Positions 23,145 through 35,110 of a DNA stretch of 64,000 bases are shown here, one piece after another. How positions within the stretch are numbered: the first letter of the stretch is position 1; every line of letters begins with the position of its first letter. The position numbers were made by a program, and so were the translations under genes. Origin of the DNA: Engraulis encrasicolus. Its lineage: Eukaryota > Chordata > Actinopteri > Clupeiformes > Engraulidae. The notes below the pieces were generated by a model, which searched no databases, was not told the origin of the DNA, and worked only from the letters and a program-made list of their open reading frames with translations. Where the stretch lies: positions 4,537,645-4,601,644 of the forward strand of contig NC_085861.1 in NCBI RefSeq assembly GCF_034702125.1, read 5' to 3'.

Positions 23145-23735
23145 TCCAAAGCACCTCCACCTCTGCCCTCCTCCTCCTCCTCCACCTCTGCCCTCCTCCT
23201 CCTCCTCCATCTCTACCCTCCTCCTCCTCCTCCTCCACCTCTGCCCTCCTCCTCCTCCTCCTCCTCCATCTCTGCCCTCCTCCTCCACCTCTGCCCTCCT
23301 CCTCCTCCACCTCCTCCTCCTCCTCCTCCTCCATCTCTACCCTCCTCCTCCTCCTCCTCCTCCTCCTCCTCCTCCTCCTCCACCTCTGCCCTCCTCCTCC
23401 TCCTCCTCCTCCTCTGCCCTCCTCCTCCTCCTCCATCTCTACCCTCCTCCTCCTCCTCCTCCTCCCTCCTCCTCCTTCTCTCTCTCTCTCCCTCCTCTCC
23501 TCCTCCTCCACCTCACCCTCCTCTCCTCCTCCTCCACCTCACCNTCCTCCTCCTCCTCCACCTCTACCCTCCTCCTCCTCTGCCCTCCTCCTCTACCCTC
23601 CTCCTCCTCCTCCTCCTCCTCCCGTTCCCAACTGCTGCCCTCCTCCTCCTCCTCCTCCTCCTCCTCCTCCACCTCCTCCTCCTCCTCCTCCTCCATCTCT
23701 ACCCTCCTCCTCCACCTCTCTGCCTCATCATCTCC
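23145..23735. repeat. (CTC)n-based trinucleotide/minisatellite tract
   Basis: About 590 bp of CTC with recurring acctctgcc and atctctacc breaks and one N at 23544. Glu-rich minus-strand frames across it are artefacts. Confidence 0.95.
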
Positions 23736-23765
23736 TCCTTTCACTTCTTCTATACGTTTGGTGTA

Positions 23766-23893
23766 TCACACTGTCTCCTGTGAGAGCAGCAATGTAATCA
23801 CACTGTCTCCTGTGAGAGCAGCAATGTAATCACACTGTCTCCTGTGAGAGCAGCAATGTAATCACACTGTCTCCTGTGAGAGCAGCAATGTAA
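23766..23893. repeat. tandem repeat, 32 bp x 4
   Basis: Four nearly identical units starting tcacactgtctcctgtgaga. Confidence 0.92.
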
Positions 23894-23980
23894 TCACGCT
23901 TTCTCACCAGGGGCTGCAGAGCACCCGTCACATTAATCACGCAAAGTCTGCAATCACACCACTGACAACTAGACACAGAA

Positions 23981-24292
23981 ATAAAGAATAGAATAAAAGA
24001 GTACAGAATAGAATAGAAGAGAATAGAATTTAATAGAATAGAATAGAACAGAATAGAATTCAATAGAATAGAATAGAACAGAATAGAATTCAATAGAATA
24101 AAATAGAATAGAATAGAATAGAATAGAATAGAATAGAATAAAATAGAATAGAATTGAATAGAATTGAATAGAATTTAATAGAATAGAATAGAACAGAATA
24201 GAATTCAATAGAATAAAATAGAATAGAATAGAATAGAATAGAATAGAATAGAATAAAATAGAATAGAATTGAATAGAATTGAATAGAATAGA
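23981..24292. repeat. (AATAG)n pentanucleotide tract with a higher-order repeat
   Basis: Units of gaata with occasional variants (gaacagaata, gaattcaata). A block of about 110 bp containing these variants recurs, so the array was itself duplicated. A (TTTC)n run follows at about 24344..24370. Confidence 0.93.
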
Positions 24293-24697
24293 AGTGAGCA
24301 TCACCACTGTCTGGGAATTGTATTCAGCAACTAAGGACTGGTCCTTTCTTTCTTTCTTTCTTTCTTTCTTGCTTTCTTTGTCACAGAAGGTAATCAGACA
24401 CATTTGTGTTCCGAATGCAGCCCCAAATGAGACATGCGTAGTGACTCGTGCCTCAAAACAACCGTGTACAATGGAAGGAAAAACAATAGTAGCCTAACAC
24501 AAAAGGAAACACTTTGAACAGCTAAAGAAAAACATAGTCTCTTTGATGAGGAAGCCCTAACCTACAGCACCGTCACATGAATTATTAGAAACACACAAGC
24601 AGACGAGCTGTCTACTTTCATCCTCTTGCGTGCTGAAAAGAAAAAGAAAACTGAAAAAAAAGGGATCAAATGTGTGGGAGGCAGTGGTCCCCACATT

Positions 24698-25671
24698 AAG
24701 ACAGATTCACACAAGAGCGCGGCGGAACGGCAGCGAGAGAGACGACTGAGGTCTTTCTACTTAGTTTCGGCCGGTGTGTTCTACTCCAGAGGCGCATCTT
24801 GCCACCAGGCAAGGCAGGCAGCCACTTAGGGCCCCCACTATAGCCCCTAGATAGTGAATAAAAGCCCATATTTTATTAGTGGTGATTTTGGTGCAAATGT
24901 TCATTCTTTCGCATTTTCACCTGGACCCCGAATCGCCTCTGTGCCTTTCACACCAACAGCGGCCAGTCCTGTTCAAAACCTCCCGCCCCCCCACAGCCAA
25001 AGCTAGCTCGCTACTTTGCCATTCATTTGAATAGGACACCGCCGGCTGCTGCCATCCAAACTTTTAAGAAGCGTGGAGCGGAGCCGGTGTTCGGCCAGAT
25101 TTTCCTACATTGTAATATTTTCCTACGTAATATTGTTTACCGTAAAATACAAAACAGTAACACCAAACAGGGTGTTAGATTTACGAGAAGAAAGATATGA
25201 AAATAAAATCGCATGGTCATGGATGCGAGTACTACCAAAAACCTGGCTTTTTATTAAACTTTAGCAAAAGCGCTAGCAAAAGCGCTAGCATAACGAGTAA
25301 GTTAGCTAAGTTGCCAGGGTCACACTTCAATTTTTAAGACACACATACACAAACAATGATAATAAACACACACCTGTAGTGTAAATTGTAAATTAAAGTA
25401 CTGTATTTATCTGTTCTCCACTAATATTGCACAGTCTTAGGATCAGCTGGTGTTGACGTTTCATGATCTGCGCATGCCCAATGGGGTATGTTGGATTAAA
25501 TGGCATGTAGGAGGACTTTACAGAACACCAGCTCCCGCACCGATACCACCTGACTACCGCCGTGTGAAAGGACAGATGTGTTTCCATGAATTTTTGCCTC
25601 CGCCTGTAAAAATCACTTCCGTCCCGCCCCGCCCCGCCCCGCGTCCCCGCTCTGGTGTGAATCTGGCATTA
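24698..25671. mobile_element. TIR element of about 1 kb with a nested MITE
   Basis: The left end …CAGATTCACACAAGAGCG and the right end CGCTCTGGTGTGAATCTG… (split by a GC-rich run) are inverted copies. No transposase frame. It includes the MITE at 24787..24941 and a doubled caaaagcgctag at 25265..25287. Exact tips and TSD are unresolved. Confidence 0.55.
24787..24941. mobile_element. hAT-like MITE, CAGAGGCG family, second copy
   Basis: Same tips and interior as 1478..1637 (gcatcttgccaccaggcaag, ggtgcaaatgttcattctt). The TSD is weak here (4 of 8). Confidence 0.8.
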
Positions 25672-25909
25672 CTCTTCTGATCATACTGTAGCCTCTGCCA
25701 TGAAATGAAGACCTTTTTAATGAAATGAAGACCTTTTTAATTAAATTGGTGGCTTCCATAGCTCCATCTGCCCCCCAAGTGGATTCCACCCACTTCCATG
25801 TGGATACATGAGAAAGCCTTCGGCTCTGCGGAGACACTAACTTCTGCTCCAATTTTGCTATCAGAACTTCTCCTGGAAACCTGTCCCCATTGACCTCATG
25901 TGATGCAAG

Positions 25910-26062
25910 TTAAAGGTGGGGTTGCAGGTTAACCATTTTAAGAAAATGTACCATTATGACATCACGTTGGGGGTTCCGCAGGCTCATAGGAGTCTATGTA
26001 GAACCTTAGAATCCTGGGGGAGTTCCCCCAACGTGATGTTATACCTGCAACCCCACCTTTAA
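25910..26062. mobile_element. small MITE with perfect 20-bp TIRs
   Basis: TTAAAGGTGGGGTTGCAGGT at 25910..25929 is exactly inverted at 26043..26062. An inner pair (cacgttgggg/ccccaacgtg) also matches. The element may use a TTAA target, in which case the outer TTAA is the duplicated site. Confidence 0.8.
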
Positions 26063-26079
26063 GATGTCTTGAGAGGAGG

Positions 26080-26262
26080 GGGGCGCTGTGGCGCAGCGCG
26101 CTAAGCCCCCCCATTTGGGCTTGCATGCCCATGGGGACCCCGGTTCGAGTCCAGCCCGGGGCATTTCCCGATCCCATCCCGTCTCTCTGTCCCACTCGCT
26201 TCCTGTCACCATCTCAGACTGTCCTGTCAAAGGCATAAAAGCCCCTAAAATATATGTAAAAA
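26080..26262 (+). mobile_element. tRNA-derived SINE, full-length-looking
   Basis: Head with A-box-like tggcgcagcgcgctaag and B-box GGTTCGAGTCC (26142..26152), then a body with cttcctgtcaccatctcaga and a tail ctgtcaaaggcataaaagcc ending A-rich. Related copies: 34510..34680 (minus), 31798..31950, and the tail at 18195. It is not a working tRNA gene, because the acceptor stem does not pair. Confidence 0.85.
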
Positions 26263-26502
26263 CAAAAAAAAGATGTCTTCAGGCCCAGCCAAAGCTGACA
26301 GGCCCTGACAGTAAGTGGCAGAGAAATAGATATTTTTCCCCCCAAGTATGAATTGGACACCCATCCACAACAGGATGATGTCCTGTGATGTCTTTATGAT
26401 CAAGTTCGGGGATACGTTTTGTGATAACTGTTAGACTTTTCGAAATGTAGTGTTGCTCATACAGTCATCTCATTCACATGCAAATCTGTCATGTGTGGTT
26501 TG

Positions 26503-26625
<123 letters not shown>

Positions 26626-26705
26626 CTCATTAGGATGAGTTGGTTTTAGGAGATGATGTGGTGACGTGAGATTTTGTATGTGGCAGGATTGCTTCTCTCT
26701 GGCCC

Positions 26706-26736
<31 letters not shown>

Positions 26737-26744
26737 GTGTGTGC

Positions 26745-26788
<44 letters not shown>

Positions 26789-27159
26789 GAGTGTGCGTAC
26801 GTGCGTTTTAAATGAGTTTAATGACCTGTCATCATCAACACTTGACAGGTTCTCACTGCCGAAATAATAATAAAATATGAATTCCTCAAATAACACATCA
26901 TCAGGCCAAATGACAAAGCCTGGATGGAGTGAAAACATACTTTGTAGTTTTCTCTTGTCTATTGACTTATATAAATAAAATGTACAAATAAATAAATAAA
27001 TACATAATAAATATACAAATAAAATGTCACACTTCAGCGTTCTAAAATGTCACACTTCAGTGTTCTGCATTCTGTGCTGACGGACGGAACTCTGCCAAAG
27101 GCAATTCATTACTATCAGCAGGCAACAGGCTTTTGGGTCTGTCTTCACTCACTTCCTGT

Positions 27160-27175
27160 GTTTGTGTGTTTGTGT

Positions 27176-27272
<97 letters not shown>

Positions 27273-27328
27273 CTCGTGTGCATGTGTGCGTGTGTGTGTG
27301 TGTGTGTGCGTGTGTGTGTGTGTGTGTA
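27160..27328. repeat. (GT)n microsatellite with interruptions
   Basis: GT units broken by gagc, gcat and gcg. It ends at the MITE at 27332. Confidence 0.95.
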
Positions 27329-27331
27329 CAG

Positions 27332-27736
27332 CAGGGCTTGACATTAACTTCGCTTGCCTGCCACTGTGGCTAGTGGTTTTCCCGTGTCACTAGCCATCCA
27401 GCTATTCTACTAGCCACACATTTGTTTGTTTTTTTCCTTTTCTTTATCATGACGCTGATCATCTACCCTCAGAAGATGAGGTGCAAAAGCAATAAGATGA
27501 GTGCATAGCTTTCTACATGGTAATAAGTCAAACAAATAGAAACTGAGTAACTGAGCTTTTTCTTGAACTACACATACAATTGATACACAAGGGGCAAAGT
27601 GCAGAATATAGGCTATTCTGATCATACCATAGAATAAGCTACCTGCCAAATTGGCTAGCGACACTGAAATTGTTACCTGCCATAGCCAAGTTTTACCAGC
27701 ATTTGGCCGGTTTGCAGGTGCCAGTGTCAAGCCCTG
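27332..27736. mobile_element. hAT-like MITE, CAGGGCTTGAC family, copy 1
   Basis: Tips CAGGGCTTGACATTAA and GTGTCAAGCCCTG are inverted. Interior matches the copy at 45723..46105 over most of its length (ggctagtggtt, actagccatccagctattct). GT repeats flank both sides, which hides the TSD. Confidence 0.85.
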
Positions 27737-28649
27737 GTATGTGTGTGTGTGTGTGAGTGTGCATGTGTGTGTGTGTGTGTGTGGTGTGTGTGTACTGCAC
27801 CAATCTACCTTCGCCAGGCCATTGCTATTGGAGCACACTAACAAGGTGGGGCCCTCGCTCCATGTGGGGCCCAAATCCTGGACCCGATACAGTATGTTTC
27901 GAGCCCTTTTGCTGGGGTAGTTTTGTTGTTACTGGTAAAGATAAAAGTGCAAAAACATTTCCTCACTGACAGGTTAAGGTTAGGGATTGTTTTGGTTTGG
28001 GCATAGTTTAGCATTCTTTAACTATTGTTAGGGTTAATACAGTATGAATAGAATCAATGACAGGACCCCACAAAGATATTAAGCGTGTGTGTGCGTGCGT
28101 GCGTGTGTGTGTGTCTGTCTGTGTGTCTACACACGTATTACAAGAACTAAAAGAAGAAACGGTAGGAGGAGAGGAAGAGGAGAGGATGATAGGAGGAGGA
28201 GGAGAGGAGGATGAAAGTCAGTGTGAGACAGATCAACACCACCAGCTCTGAGAGCTTTTGAATTGTGTAATTCGGAAAACAAAAGAAAATGTCAGACAAG
28301 AGTGGAAATTGAGTTCAAAAATAAATCACCACTCAAGTATTGTACAACTCTAACCTATGCCCCCTGTCTGTCTGAAGCAATATTGCAACATGCCTGTGGA
28401 TGTGCTACTAATAAGCTATCGCTGTACGTCCTCAGCTGTGAAAAAAACACAATAATACACATTTATATAACGCTGTTTACACCTTTTCAGAATAAACAAT
28501 TTGTTCAGGAATTGAATGCCACCCAGACAATATGAAAGATCACGGCTGAACAACTTAACGTGCCCAAACAAACAACCCCCCAAGATAATTAAGATAATAT
28601 ATGTGTACAGTATTGACAAATAATACATAGGGCCTAATATACTGTATAC
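27737..28649. other. non-coding with short GT and GA tracts
   Basis: GT repeats at 27738..27792 and 28084..28125, an AGG-rich stretch at 28160..28215. No gene. Confidence 0.45.
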
Positions 28650-28832
28650 CAGGGGTTCCCAACCTTTTTCAACTTGGGCCCACCTCTGACCCAATTAAGA
28701 ATAAAACTCAAATAAATCAACAGTAGCACACACCAAAATGTGATTATTATTTTTGGAAAATGATTTCAAGGCCCACTTGGAATACCTTCAGGGCCCACCA
28801 GTGGGCCCCAGCCCATAGGTTGGGAACCACTG
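28650..28832. mobile_element. hAT-like MITE, CAGGGGTTCCCAAC family
   Basis: Tips CAGGGGTTCCCAACCT and GGTTGGGAACCACTG. Flanks CTGTATAC and GTATATAC match at 6 of 8. Homologous, in opposite orientation, to 32696..32891 and 46690..46971. Confidence 0.85.
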
Positions 28833-29290
28833 GTATATACTATAGCCTTTATTATTGTTCAACAGGACTGTACCATTATGTGGGACCTTCCCCTCAGGCA
28901 AAGCACCAATACCACCTGGCCTATCCCTTGCTATTACAGTGAAGAAGATTAATAACACATCGACAGCACAAACAAACAAAACGCAGCCAGAAAAACACCT
29001 GGAAACACTTTGAAATATATTTAGATCAACAGATTGTTATTCCTCCTCAGGCCTAGTGAGCTGATTATATGGCCATGGGATGAGTGCGGACAGTCTGCTG
29101 TTGCGAATTCAAGAGTGCCCCTTGTTATGAGGATGCGCCCCCACACTAGTGTGGTCTGGTGGTGTGACGTTCAGGAACGAATCGATTATTGTGAACGGCT
29201 CCAAGGCATGAACTATGGGAACTGAATCACAGATGGCCACTCTTTTCTGTTTCTTTTTTCGTTCGTTTTGAGCACTTGACCTTCATGTGA

Positions 29291-29610
29291 GTACTTCTTT
29301 TTTTTGCCAAATTGGGAAACTCCAACTCCCATTGTCATTGTGACAAAGCACACAGGTGCACGCGGCACAAAATTAAATTGCATTTATGTTTCACCCGTGC
29401 AAGGGCGCAGCCCCCAATGGCGCCCTAAAGGGAGCAGTGTGGTCGGGACGGTACCATGCTCAGGGTAACTCAGTCATGGAGGAGGATGGGGGAGAGCACT
29501 GGTTAATTACTCCCCCCACCAACCTAGCGGATCGGAAGTCGAACTGGCAACCTTTGGGCTACAAGTCTGACGCTCATAACTGCTTACCGCTTATGAGGAA
29601 GATGTCTGGC
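29291..29610 (-). mobile_element. SINE with tRNA-like head (copy 1 of the 320-bp family)
   Basis: The reverse strand matches the SINE at 50579..50908 throughout: head, cctcctccatgactgag body, gtgcacggg stretch and the end ttgtgacaatgacaatggga. The head region is at the high-coordinate side. The B-box is degraded. Confidence 0.8.
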
Positions 29611-30061
29611 AGAAATGGTCAGGGCCGCTGACAGCCTTTCCTGGGCTCAGGCCAAAGTCATCTGAAAGGGCCCCCCATCCAATACATACAAAGTAAGGAA
29701 AAAAAAAACATTTTGGGCCCCCTGTCTCCCTGGGCACGGGAAAAATGAACAGGCTTCCCTGGGAATGGTCTTTAGGAGGACAATCAGTTGTTGTTCTGGG
29801 CAAAATGAGACAAAGGTGTGAACTCAATGCACTCAGTAGACAGCATTTGCTTTAATGCTTGAATGCTATCCTCTTAACTAAACACTGAACAAATATTTCC
29901 TAAAAACCATTCAAATGAACTGCTCTTTGAAGGGAGCGAGACACTATGATACGAATGTCATCAAAGAGCTAGAGTATAAATCCCATCTCTATAGTGTAGT
30001 GAAGTCCTGAGGAGAGGGAGATAGCAGAAATCTCCTCCTGTCCATCAGCCGCCCCCACTGT
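29611..30061. other. non-coding, one old MITE-like fragment
   Basis: Around 29622..29760 there is 'agggccgctgacagcctttc' with gggccccc runs, resembling one end of a MITE. No partner end is clear. Confidence 0.35.
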
Positions 30062-30150
30062 GTGCATACATATTACTGCCTGCATACATATTACTGCCTG
30101 CATACATATTACTGCCTGCATACATATTACTGCCTGCATACATATTACTG
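30062..30150. repeat. tandem repeat, 18 bp x 5
   Basis: Units of tgcatacatattactgcc. Confidence 0.92.
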
Positions 30151-31017
30151 TGTGAACTCAATGCCCTCAGTATCCTCAGTAGACAGCAGCTCTGCATTTC
30201 AACATCAGTAGCCTACGCTTTGGGCGGAATTAGCAATTTAACGAGCTGGTTTAAAGAAAGTAATTAAACACGTGCATGGCTCCCATTTCTCCCATAGCTG
30301 TTTATGCACAGAGATAAAACATTAGGGGAGTAAATATGAAATGCAGATTTGCCGGACTTTGGAAATTAAACGCTTTGAGAAGTGCCTGAAAGTTAGCAGA
30401 TGGCTGAAAACAAACCAGGCATGCTCCCGTTAATTAATAGAGTGGACATTGTTTTACTTTTTGAATTGTTTTTGTGTTGCCACCAGGGGCCACATATGAG
30501 CGCCCCATTTACTGTGACTATTTATCACTGGGCCTAACCCTTGTGGACCTTATGACTCTATAATCTTAAGTCTTCTTTAAACTCCTTATTTCATTTTCTC
30601 TACATCTACTTATTCATCAATCTATTTATTTTCTCTATTCTGTCTAGTTTCTTCTCTTGTCTTCTTGCTATTCTTTCTCGTTTCTGTTTCTCTTTTCTGT
30701 ACTTTTTATTTTCATTTTTAACATTGATGTCTATCCATTTGTTAAGCACTTTGAGCTGCACGCCTTGTATGATATATATACAAATAGGCCTACAGTTATT
30801 ATTATCATTAGTATAATTTTTCATGTAGTTGTTGTTTGTGATGTGTGAGTAAATATATTTTGCCATACTGTACTGTTTGTTTTACTGTTATTTGTTTTAT
30901 CATGTTTACCTAACTTAGCACAACGGATGAAAATTAGCAACTATGTTAACTCTGGCATATTTATACTGTTTTTAGCTGATGCATTGATTAATGTATGCAT
31001 TGTCCTAATCAAGTAAA
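30151..31017. other. non-coding; LINE-like 3' end at about 30560..30790
   Basis: A T-rich stretch ending taagcactttgagctgcacg resembles the 3' UTR of L2-type LINEs on the plus strand. No coding part. The rest is unassigned. Confidence 0.4.
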
Positions 31018-31170
31018 CGAATGAATGAATGAATGAATGAATGAATGAATGAATGAATGAATGAATGAATGAATGAATGAATGAATGAATGAATAAAGGA
31101 ATGACTGAATGAATGAATGAATGAATGAATGAATGAATGAATGAATGAATGAATGAATGAACGAATGAGG
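31018..31170. repeat. (GAAT)n microsatellite
   Basis: About 37 units with two interruptions. The minus-strand frame reads SFIH repeats and is an artefact. Confidence 0.97.
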
Positions 31171-31797
31171 ATGATCATAACGGGGAATCAAATGAAATGA
31201 AATGAAATGGGGAAGAAAACAAACCAATAGATAGAAGTTGATGACAAACCATTTAGTCTTCACTTCGAAGTATAAAACTATTTTCCAAATGCTGAAATTG
31301 TCCAATCAATTTTCCCATTGTATCAACAGATGAGACTTTCACCCCATGCAATGACAATGTCTGTCTGTGTTTGTCCACCCAATTGGTTTGTCAGTAACTC
31401 TATCGTTAATTGGCTCAAATGAGTATAATTGTGCAATCAATTGTTCCACTGTATCAACAAATGGAAGAGTGTCAAAGTGAGGGAGTGTTTCAGATTCTCC
31501 TGAACTTCATGGCATTTAACTTTTGGGAGCTTTGACCAGTGTTTTGGACTTGTATTATTTCCTTTCATCATCATCCCCGTATTATTTCCTTTCATCATCA
31601 TCCCCAGACTCCCACAATGACGCGGCTTTGCCTGTCGAACTTTCTGTGTGTTTGTCTGCCCAATTGATTTGTCAGTCGTGCACCGTCATTAATCACTCAA
31701 TTGGCTCAAATGACTCGACATTCCATTTGCAGACTCATATGTTGAATAGAAACAACATTCTTATAAACGGTCATTAGAATCTGCCATCGGCCCTACC

Positions 31798-31950
31798 TAC
31801 CGTGGCTTAATGGTAGGGCACTCGTCTGTGATGCGGCTGTACCAGGTCCTTTGCTGACCCTTCCCCATCTCTCTCTCCTAAACATTTCCTGTCTCTCTCT
31901 CTCAAGCTGTCCTGTCACTAATAAAGTCTAAAAGACCAAACAAAAATCTT
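31798..31950 (+). mobile_element. diverged tRNA-headed SINE
   Basis: The head keeps an A-box-like gtggcttaatggtagggca, but the B-box is not preserved. The tail (atttcctgtctctctctctc, ctgtcctgtcactaataaag) matches the SINE at 26080. Confidence 0.55.
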
Positions 31951-32144
31951 TACACAAAAAGAATCTGACATCAATCAATGTGTCACTTCTTGTCTGCAAG
32001 TCTTGTGTGTCTGATTGTCATTGTTGTTTTGGATTCAAAGTCATATTCATGCCACATCAAGTAAGATTGTTTGTTGTGATATCTTTTGCAGGCCCCCTGC
32101 TGGGGGTAATTTGCCCCAACTGACTGAGTGCACAAGGCGGTGCC

Positions 32145-32629
32145 CAGTCTTGTACCTGAACTAGTTCAGTGAACTATGGTTCATGAACTAGTTCATAATT
32201 TGGGTGAGCTTGAACTGAACGATCACTGTGTACTGCATAATGAACTAGTTCATTCTGGTGCCAACGAACTGCACGTGCCTTCGTTTAATGGGGTGCCACA
32301 TTTCCTTAGTGTTCAGGTGACCCCAGCCAAATACATTTACAAATACAAAAGAGTCCAAGTAATATAAAATGACAAGTAACACATATATTCTCAGTGTTCT
32401 GATGAGGAAATGAATGCCTGTCTGCGGTTTTAGGCTTTGTCAATGATATTGAACAATACAACTTACAATCTCTTACAAAAAAAAAGAACTATGTCTAGTT
32501 CATTTTTGGAAACTATGAACGAACTATTCACTATGAACAATAATGAAGTATGCATGAACTAGTTCATTTTGAAATGTGTGAACTGGACTTTGAACTAGTT
32601 CCTGTAGAAAATGAACTTTCCCAACACTG
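32145..32629. mobile_element. hAT-like MITE, gaactagttc family
   Basis: The left end CAGTCTTG…GAACTAGTTC and right end GAACTAGTTC…CCCAACACTG are inverted, with repeated gaactagttca inside. Flanks GCGGTGCC and GCGTTGCC match at 7 of 8. Confidence 0.8.
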
Positions 32630-32695
32630 GCGTTGCCCTACGGAGAGTACTTTCTGTTTGTGTCTGCAGTGCTGGATGGGCACAGCAGGATAATG

Positions 32696-32891
32696 CAGTG
32701 ACTTTCAACCTGTGGGCCCTGAAGGTATTCCAAGTGGGCCTTGAAATAATTTTCTAAAAATTATAATCACATTTTGGTGTGTGTTGCTGTTGATTTATTT
32801 GAGTTTTATTCTTTATTGGGTCAGAGGTGGGCCCCAAACATTTGTGACAATTTCGAGTGGGCCTCACGTTGGAAAAGGTTTGGCATCCCTG
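32696..32891. mobile_element. hAT-like MITE, same family as 28650..28832
   Basis: Tips CAGTGACTTTCAACCT and GGTTTGGCATCCCTG. Exact 8-bp TSD GGATAATG (32688..32695, 32892..32899). Confidence 0.92.
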
Positions 32892-32904
32892 GGATAATGT
32901 ATAC

Positions 32905-33601
32905 CAGTGGTTCCCAAACTGGGGGCTGGGACCCCTAGGGGGGGGTCACAGAGGTGCTGAAGGGGGGTCGCCGACAAAAGGGACATTGCATAAAAATGGG
33001 AAATCCACAGGTTGAGATGTATTTGCTAATAGATATTTCTTGTCCTGTGGATTTCTAGCAATATTAGCGGACAAACTATTAATGGAAAATCTAGCAATGT
33101 TAATTTGACAAAAAATTGTCATTAGTATTGCTAGATTTTCCATTAATAGTTTGTCCGCTAATATTGCTAGAAATCCATTGCTAGGCTAAGGCTATGGTGG
33201 GTGGGGTGGGGGTCACAAAAATATTCAGTCCAAAAGGGGGTCTATCTAGCAATATTAATTTGATAAAAAATTGCCTAGGTCATTGATATTGCTATATTTT
33301 CCATTGATAGTTTGTCTGCTATTATTGCTAGAAATCCATTGCTAGGCTAAGGCTATACATGGGTTCTAAATTTTTGTTTTTCCTTGACTGCACAAAACTG
33401 GCTGTGCACAACTCAACCTCTGATTGTTGGAAACCACTGTCGGTCAAAAAATTAACTCACGCAGTTGGCTGTCAGTGTCTTGCCCCTCCTCATAAAATTG
33501 TGTTGACAAACACTGCAAACCCATGTATAGTGGGTGGTTGGGGGTCGTGAAAATATTCAGTCCAAAAGGGGGTCTCTGCTGGAAAAGGTTGGGAATCACT
33601 G
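32905..33601. mobile_element. hAT-like MITE, CAGTGGTTCCCAAACT family, with internal duplications
   Basis: Tips CAGTGGTTCCCAA and TTGGGAATCACTG. Flanks ATGTATAC and ATGTAGAC match at 7 of 8. The interior contains a perfect 51-bp inverted repeat and three copies of an aatattcagtccaaaaggggg motif block, so it grew by duplication. Confidence 0.87.
33048..33177. repeat. perfect inverted repeat, 51-bp arms, 28-bp spacer
   Basis: Arm 33048..33098 is the exact reverse complement of 33127..33177. A diverged extra copy of the second arm is at about 33285..33347. In single-stranded DNA or RNA this would form a long hairpin. Confidence 0.93.
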
Positions 33602-33888
33602 ATGTAGACAGACAATTATCACAGAAGCCATTTTCCTGTCAAAGCCATTTTTCTGACATGATATCCAAAAGCACATTTAGCCAATTAGACAGGAGACGAT
33701 GCGAATGAATCTCTAATAATTATCAAATTAGCGACAACACAGACGCTTCCATCAATTAGCATTCTATTTTGTTGTCGTCCTTTGTCTAGGCTCTGAATAA
33801 TGTTTTGGATAACAGATGTGTGGTGCGTCAACAGCGGTTGGCTAATTGATGCTGTGTCTATTGGGCTGTGCACAGGTGTCCCATTGAC

Positions 33889-34401
33889 CAGGACTGCTGG
33901 GCTGGACTGGCCATCTGGCATAGCGGGCATTTCCTGGTGGGCCACTCACTGTCACACCTTTTTTTTTTAATTTCTGAAAATAGGGGCCCACAAGGTTGAA
34001 GGGCCACCCGGTGTTTTTCTGTGCCACTAATTGTGAGGGGCCCCTTTCAAGGGGTATGCCACTATTTTGGGGCTTACAGTTAAAATCGTTGGCCAGGGTT
34101 TATAGAGGTGGTAAAGTGTTATTTTTTCATGTGTATAAGCGTTGTCTTGCTTTAAGACAAGTTAAAAGAGGGAGTATGTCGCTGAGTTAGTGAAAGTCAA
34201 CGGATCACTGTAGCATGTGTGATCCATTGACTCTTTCTAGCTTAAATACTACTAAGACAACGCCTAACATGAAAAATAAGACACTTTACCACCTTTAGAA
34301 ACCCAGGGCGATGATTTTAACCATACTCAGCCCCACAACAGTGGAATACCTCTTTAAGCCAAAAGTGCCGGAGCCCTAATATCTCCCCCAGTGCAGCCCT
34401 G
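33889..34401. mobile_element. hAT-like MITE, GGGCTGGACTGG family, with nested fold-back element
   Basis: Exact 8-bp TSD CCATTGAC (33881..33888, 34402..34409). The left tip has a small internal duplication (CAGGACTGCTGGGCTGG). Right tip GTGCAGCCCTG. Interior as in 19285 and 37303, interrupted by 34051..34350. Confidence 0.85.
34051..34350. mobile_element. nested fold-back element with about 130-bp arms
   Basis: Left arm from ggggtatgccactattttgg and right arm ending ccccacaacagtggaatacc are inverted copies, including gttgtctta…taagacaac and atcactgtagcatgtgtgat near the centre. Nearly the whole element can fold into one imperfect hairpin. Confidence 0.75.
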
Positions 34402-34509
34402 CCATTGACTGGCGTGTTTCTGTGTTGTTTGGGATGCCAAGAGAGATGGCAGACACTGGGCCCTAGGGCTGAACTGGAACCACAAACTGACCTGCGCATT
34501 TTTTTTTTT

Positions 34510-34680
34510 AATCTAAATAATGTTTTAGGGCTTTTTCACTTAATTTTTGACAGGAAAGTGTAGGAGAGACAGGAAATGAGTGGGGAGAGAGAGAGGAAGG
34601 ATCGGCAGATGACCTGGGCTGGAACCGAACCCGGGTCGCTGGCACAGAGCGACACCATTAGGCCCAGCAGCAGGGCCCGA
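34510..34680 (-). mobile_element. tRNA-derived SINE, minus strand
   Basis: Read on the minus strand: head with tggtgtcgctctgtgccag and B-box GGTTCGGTTCC, then cctctctctctccccactca, catttcctgtctctcctaca and tail aaaaagccctaaaac. Same family as 26080. Confidence 0.8.
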
Positions 34681-34715
34681 CCTGGGTATTTTTGACATAG
34701 ACCAGCACCTCAGAT

Positions 34716-35110
34716 CTAGCCTGGTTCACACCAGACCGTGTGTGTGTAGCTTCGGCACCCCCTGGTGGAGCAGAGCTACACACACTACCGTCTGGTACAC
34801 AGCCATAGAGCACGCTCCGTCTCCAACCAGAAAATAGGCTGAGAATGTATTGCTTCTGCACGGCCTCCTCACCAACAAATTCCTTCAAAAACCTTCCTGT
34901 TAATCTTTAAAGAGTCAATATAGTCTCTAATCTGTCTTGTGACTCCTCAATGTGAGTTACCGTTTATATTTAAGAAATAAATGCTCCGTCTATTTTCTGG
35001 TTGGAGACGGAGCGTGCTCTATGGCTGTGTACCAGACGGTAGTGTGTGTAGCTCTGCTCCGCCAGGGGGCGCCAAAGCTACACACACACCGTCTGGTGTG
35101 AACCAGGCTA
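34716..35110. mobile_element. TIR element with about 130-bp inverted ends
   Basis: Left end TAGCCTGGTTCACACCAGAC and its inverse at the right; the arms extend to cgtctccaaccagaaaatag/ctattttctggttggagacg. Flanks CCTCAGAT and CCTCAACT match at 6 of 8. No protein. Confidence 0.85.

Noticed and set aside
22902..23744. Glu/Arg-rich minus-strand frames
   Set aside because: Products of the (CTC)n tract in three frames, with no non-repeat domain.
26080..26262. Possible functional tRNA gene
   Set aside because: A and B boxes are present but the acceptor stem and anticodon arm do not pair, and a SINE body and tail follow. The same holds for 50579 and 34510.
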